Assembly: GCA_963705325.1 (NCBI GenBank)
Contig: OY970069.1
Location: forward strand, 2,604,001-2,668,000
DNA from: DATARH01 sp963705325
Lineage (GTDB): Bacteria; Pseudomonadota; Alphaproteobacteria; ATCC43930; CGMCC-115725
Length of the DNA stretch: 64,000 nucleotides
Direction of reading: 5' to 3'
The translations under genes were made by a program, and so were the position numbers. Below, piece after piece: positions 61,604-64,000 of this stretch; the first letter of the stretch is position 1; every line of letters starts with the position of its first letter. Under the pieces are notes generated by a model. The model was not told the DNA's origin. It was given only the letters and a program-made list of their open reading frames with translations, and did no database searches.

Positions 61604-62788
61604 ATGGCGATCAGCAAATTCACCACCGTCTATGCCGGCCACATCGATTTTCCCGATCACGGGCAGAACGCGACTCCGGCGAATGAGCGCCGCTTCACCA
61701 ATGACCAGCTCGCCTCGGTCTTCGAGAAGTCGGAGGCGATCGCCAAGACCATGGACAATCTCGGCTACGACATGATGTGGATGGCCGAGCACCATTTCCA
61801 GCACGAGGGCTATGAGTGCATCCCTAACATCCTGATGCTGGCGGTCCACCTCGCGCATGTGACCAAGAAGATCAAAATCGGCTGCGGCTTCAACATCACG
61901 CCGATGTGGCACCCCCTACGCCTCGCCGAGGATTTCGCGGTGGCGGACATCCTGACCAAGGGCCGCACCGTGTTCGGCGTCGGCCGCGGCTACCACACCC
62001 GCGAGGTCGAGACCTTCGGCTCGCCGATGATAGACGGCGAGGCCAATCGCGAACTGTTCGAGGAACAGGTCGAGATCATCATGAAGGCGTTCAACAACGA
62101 GCGCTTCTCGCACAAGGGACAGCACTACACGCTGCCGCCTGAGGTGCCGTATCGCGGCTATGACCTGAAGGAATTGAGCCTGGTGCCGCGGCCGATGAAC
62201 ATGCCGGTCGAATGCTGGCAGCCGATCGTCAGCGCCAACCTGCGCGGGCTCGACTTCATGGTGAGGCACAACATCAAGGGCGCGGTCGGTGGCGGCGCGG
62301 CGACGATGTCGTCCGGGCCGATCCAGGGCTACATGGACGCCGCGCACCGCGCCGGGAAGAATTGGAAGCTCGGCGAGAACCTCACGATCGGCATCCATTT
62401 CATGGTCGGCCAGACCAAGGAGGCGGCGCTCAAGGCTCTAAAGCCGCTTTATGAAGAACACGCCAAGATGTTCGCCCCGCTGGGATTTGTTCCGGGCCTG
62501 ACGCCGGCGCAAGTTGCTGCGGTCGCGAAACGCGGCGGCTGGGACGCGGCCGGCGTGCCGAGCGTCGAGCATTACGTCAACCTCGGCTCATGGTTCGCCG
62601 GCACGCCCGACGACCTAGTTGCGCGGCTAAAGCAGATCGAGGAAAGCTATCCCGGCATGGAGCTGATGAGCCTGTCGCCTCCCTTGACGACGCCCAAGGA
62701 TGTGATGCTTGAGCAGTTCCAGATCGTCGCCGAGGAGGTGATGCCGCATTTCCGCTTGCGGCCGGCGGTGCGCGATGCGGCGAAGTAG
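61604..62788 (+). CDS. LLM class flavin-dependent oxidoreductase (3)
   Basis: 394 residues. KFTTVYAGHIDFPDHG, GYDMMWMAEHHFQHEGYE, VGRGYHTREVETFGSPM and a long insert region (VPYRGYDLKELSLVPRPM). Different subgroup from the other two. Last gene of the rightward operon, followed by a strong terminator. Confidence 0.9.
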   Translation: MAISKFTTVYAGHIDFPDHGQNATPANERRFTNDQLASVFEKSEAIAKTMDNLGYDMMWMAEHHFQHEGYECIPNILMLAVHLAHVTKKIKIGCGFNITPMWHPLRLAEDFAVADILTKGRTVFGVGRGYHTREVETFGSPMIDGEANRELFEEQVEIIMKAFNNERFSHKGQHYTLPPEVPYRGYDLKELSLVPRPMNMPVECWQPIVSANLRGLDFMVRHNIKGAVGGGAATMSSGPIQGYMDAAHRAGKNWKLGENLTIGIHFMVGQTKEAALKALKPLYEEHAKMFAPLGFVPGLTPAQVAAVAKRGGWDAAGVPSVEHYVNLGSWFAGTPDDLVARLKQIEESYPGMELMSLSPPLTTPKDVMLEQFQIVAEEVMPHFRLRPAVRDAAK

Positions 62789-62815
62789 AGAAGTTCGCGA
62801 AGCTCCAAAAGGAAA

Positions 62816-62842
62816 CCGCCGCGGCAAGCCGCGGCGGATTCT
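62816..62842 (+). terminator. Rho-independent terminator
   Basis: Ten-bp perfect stem CCGCCGCGGC / GCCGCGGCGG with an AA loop followed by ATTCTT, 28 bases after the last luciferase-like gene. It can also serve the convergent gene ending at 62861. Confidence 0.8.
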
Positions 62843-62860
62843 TGTTCTGGATCCCTTGAG

Positions 62861-63454
62861 TTACGCCATGCGCGCCGCGACGGGCGTTTGCAGTGCGGTC
62901 AGCGCCTCCTCGAGCCGGTGCTGGTCGGCATAATGCCTGGCGCTGGTGAGGATCAGCCCGGCTGGGAGTTCCGGCGGCCGTCCGATGCCGAACCCGGCTT
63001 CGAGTGCCCGCGTCACCACCAGCACCATGCCGCACACCTCGATAGAGACGGCGACGATCTTGCTGTAGAGCACCGCGTGCAAAATCTCGGAGATCGTGTC
63101 GAGCGCGGCGAGATAGGCGTAGACCGCTTTGATGAACGGGGCCATCTCAGGCTGGTAGGGGACCTCGGCCGGTACGGGGTCCGCCGGCGCCCAAAGGGCA
63201 TTCGCTGTATTGAAAACATCATTGGCGGTTTTCACCAACGCGATCAGCATCTCCTTGTCGGTGAGGGTCAGGATGCGCGGGAACAGCTTCCCGATCTCGG
63301 TGGTAAGGTCGCTGATGTTGGTTGCGATCAAGCGGACATCGTTGTCGATGATCACTGAATAGGAGCCGGCTCGGGCGCCACCCGCGAGAGCGAGCGCGAA
63401 CAGGCTGCTTGAGGTCAGCAACAACGTGCGGCGTGTAGGGTTCTTTGCGGCCAT
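62861..63454 (-). CDS. Secreted protein of unknown function
   Basis: 197 residues from ATG 63454 (GGAGGG site). Signal peptide with twin-Arg-like NPTRRTLLLTSSSLFALALAGG, cleavage near ARA-GS. The mature helical protein (DVRLIATNISDLTTEIGKLFPRIL ... LEEALTALQTPV) shows no enzyme motif. Possibly exported by Tat, since RR precedes TLLL, but the consensus is incomplete. Confidence 0.72.
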   Translation of the reverse strand: MAAKNPTRRTLLLTSSSLFALALAGGARAGSYSVIIDNDVRLIATNISDLTTEIGKLFPRILTLTDKEMLIALVKTANDVFNTANALWAPADPVPAEVPYQPEMAPFIKAVYAYLAALDTISEILHAVLYSKIVAVSIEVCGMVLVVTRALEAGFGIGRPPELPAGLILTSARHYADQHRLEEALTALQTPVAARMA

Positions 63455-63645
63455 GGTGCCCTCCAACGTGCTCTGACCAATTTATATAGATGGCACCGAT
63501 CCTAATCAACTGGCCGTTCATCGGCTTCACTGGCATGGCTCTGTCCTGCAGGTTGCGTGCGCCAGAAGCACCCTCTCGCGACGCGCTTGCTTGGTTAAGC
63601 ACGAAAAGCTACTGAAGAATCGTACCTGCGATTTGGAAAGCCGCG

Positions 63646-64000
63646 ATGGCCGATTCCTGCAACGTGTTGATGATCTTCCCGCGCTTCAATCCAAAGTCGT
63701 TTTGGAGCTACGAGGGCGCCTGCGAAATCTTAGGGGTCCGCTACCCTCTGCCGCCGCTTGGCATGATCACTCTGGCGGCAATGCTTCCGAAAAGCTGGGA
63801 CATTCGCCTCGTCAACCGTAACACCGAAGAGCTCGCGCCTGCCGATCTCCACTGGGCCGACATGGTTATGACGGGCGGCATGCTCAACCAGCAGTTTGAC
63901 GCTCACAAAGTCATCAAGCTGGCTCAGGAGGCGGGCAAGCCGGTGGTCGTCGGCGGGCCGGACGTAACGTCCAGCCCGCATATGTATGCCCAAGCCGACA
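63646..64000 (+). CDS. Radical SAM protein with B12-binding domain (N-terminal part)
   Basis: Open to the window end; 118 residues visible from ATG 63646 (GGAAAG site). NVLMIFPRFNPKSFWSYEG, YPLPPLGMITLAAMLPKSWDIRLVNRN and PVVVGGPDVTSSP match the cobalamin-binding Rossmann domain that precedes the radical SAM domain in HpnP/HpnR- and BchE-like enzymes. The radical SAM motif itself lies beyond the window. A role in hopanoid or tetrapyrrole chemistry is only a family-level guess. Confidence 0.7.
   Translation, partial: MADSCNVLMIFPRFNPKSFWSYEGACEILGVRYPLPPLGMITLAAMLPKSWDIRLVNRNTEELAPADLHWADMVMTGGMLNQQFDAHKVIKLAQEAGKPVVVGGPDVTSSPHMYAQAD

Noticed and set aside
1..64000. Search by eye for tRNA, rRNA, CRISPR arrays and riboswitches
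   Set aside because: No cloverleaf, rRNA core sequence, spaced repeat array or known riboswitch core was recognised; covariance-model scans would be needed to exclude small RNAs.

Overview
The window looks like about 64 kb of chromosome from a GC-rich alphaproteobacterium, most likely Rhodospirillales-like and possibly a metagenome assembly. This rests on the high GC content, the gene orders ffh-rpsP-rimM-trmD-rplS-leuC-leuD-leuB and dapF-mtaB-ftsY, the presence of TIGR02444 and YdcH/DUF465 genes, and many ATGA/TGATG overlaps. No rRNA, tRNA or CRISPR was seen.

Layout. 1-3084: the 3' end of an unknown gene, then a leftward block pcaH-pcaG (protocatechuate 3,4-dioxygenase), a TetR regulator and an EthD-domain protein. 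3085-7689: a complete IS1595/ISXO2-family transposon with 23-bp perfect terminal inverted repeats and an 8-bp target duplication (AAATTTTT). It carries, behind its transposase and in one tightly packed operon, a single-chain nuclease-methylase-specificity enzyme, a frameshifted DUF7689 gene and a 57-aa protein. 7690-15970: small secreted, DUF4242 and DUF3108 proteins; a Crp-led cluster with a 2OG-Fe(II) oxygenase and two unknown proteins; a metzincin-type protease; a double cupin. 15976-24348: a MetE-like enzyme divergent from an M81 peptidase; a leftward set of extracytoplasmic-looking genes (pepsin-like aspartic protease, two tandem paralogous micro-lipoproteins, a peptidoglycan-binding-domain protein); an aminotransferase/oxidoreductase pair. 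24432-32234: receiver, purE-purK, diguanylate cyclase, two YdcH proteins, TIGR02444, ubiX, a frameshifted secreted protein, and a TIR/coiled-coil/membrane protein with an AT-rich 3' end. 32262-38693: acyl-CoA synthetase, an Lgt-like membrane protein, a radical SAM enzyme of the MJ0619/tetraether-synthase type and a two-helix membrane protein in one overlapping leftward unit, then GFA and a propionyl-CoA-synthetase-like gene. 38690-45519: the leucine and ribosome/SRP housekeeping operon. 45758-53966: HTH regulator, DHA2 transporter, flavin reductase, dapF-mtaB-ftsY, NUDIX and a GST-like protein. 54164-62788: GT4 glycosyltransferase/PIG-L pair running into three luciferase-like monooxygenases, an SDR and a prolyl oligopeptidase. 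The window ends in a secreted unknown protein and the start of a probable B12-binding radical SAM gene.

The strongest candidates for something new are the transposon that carries a compact restriction-modification cassette, the transmembrane TIR protein, the radical SAM/Lgt-like/acyl-CoA ligase unit that suggests membrane-lipid chemistry, and the pepsin-like protease next to the duplicated micro-lipoproteins. Four genes carry six single-base indels that restore plausible proteins when corrected. They may be assembly errors, so pseudogene calls here should be treated cautiously.
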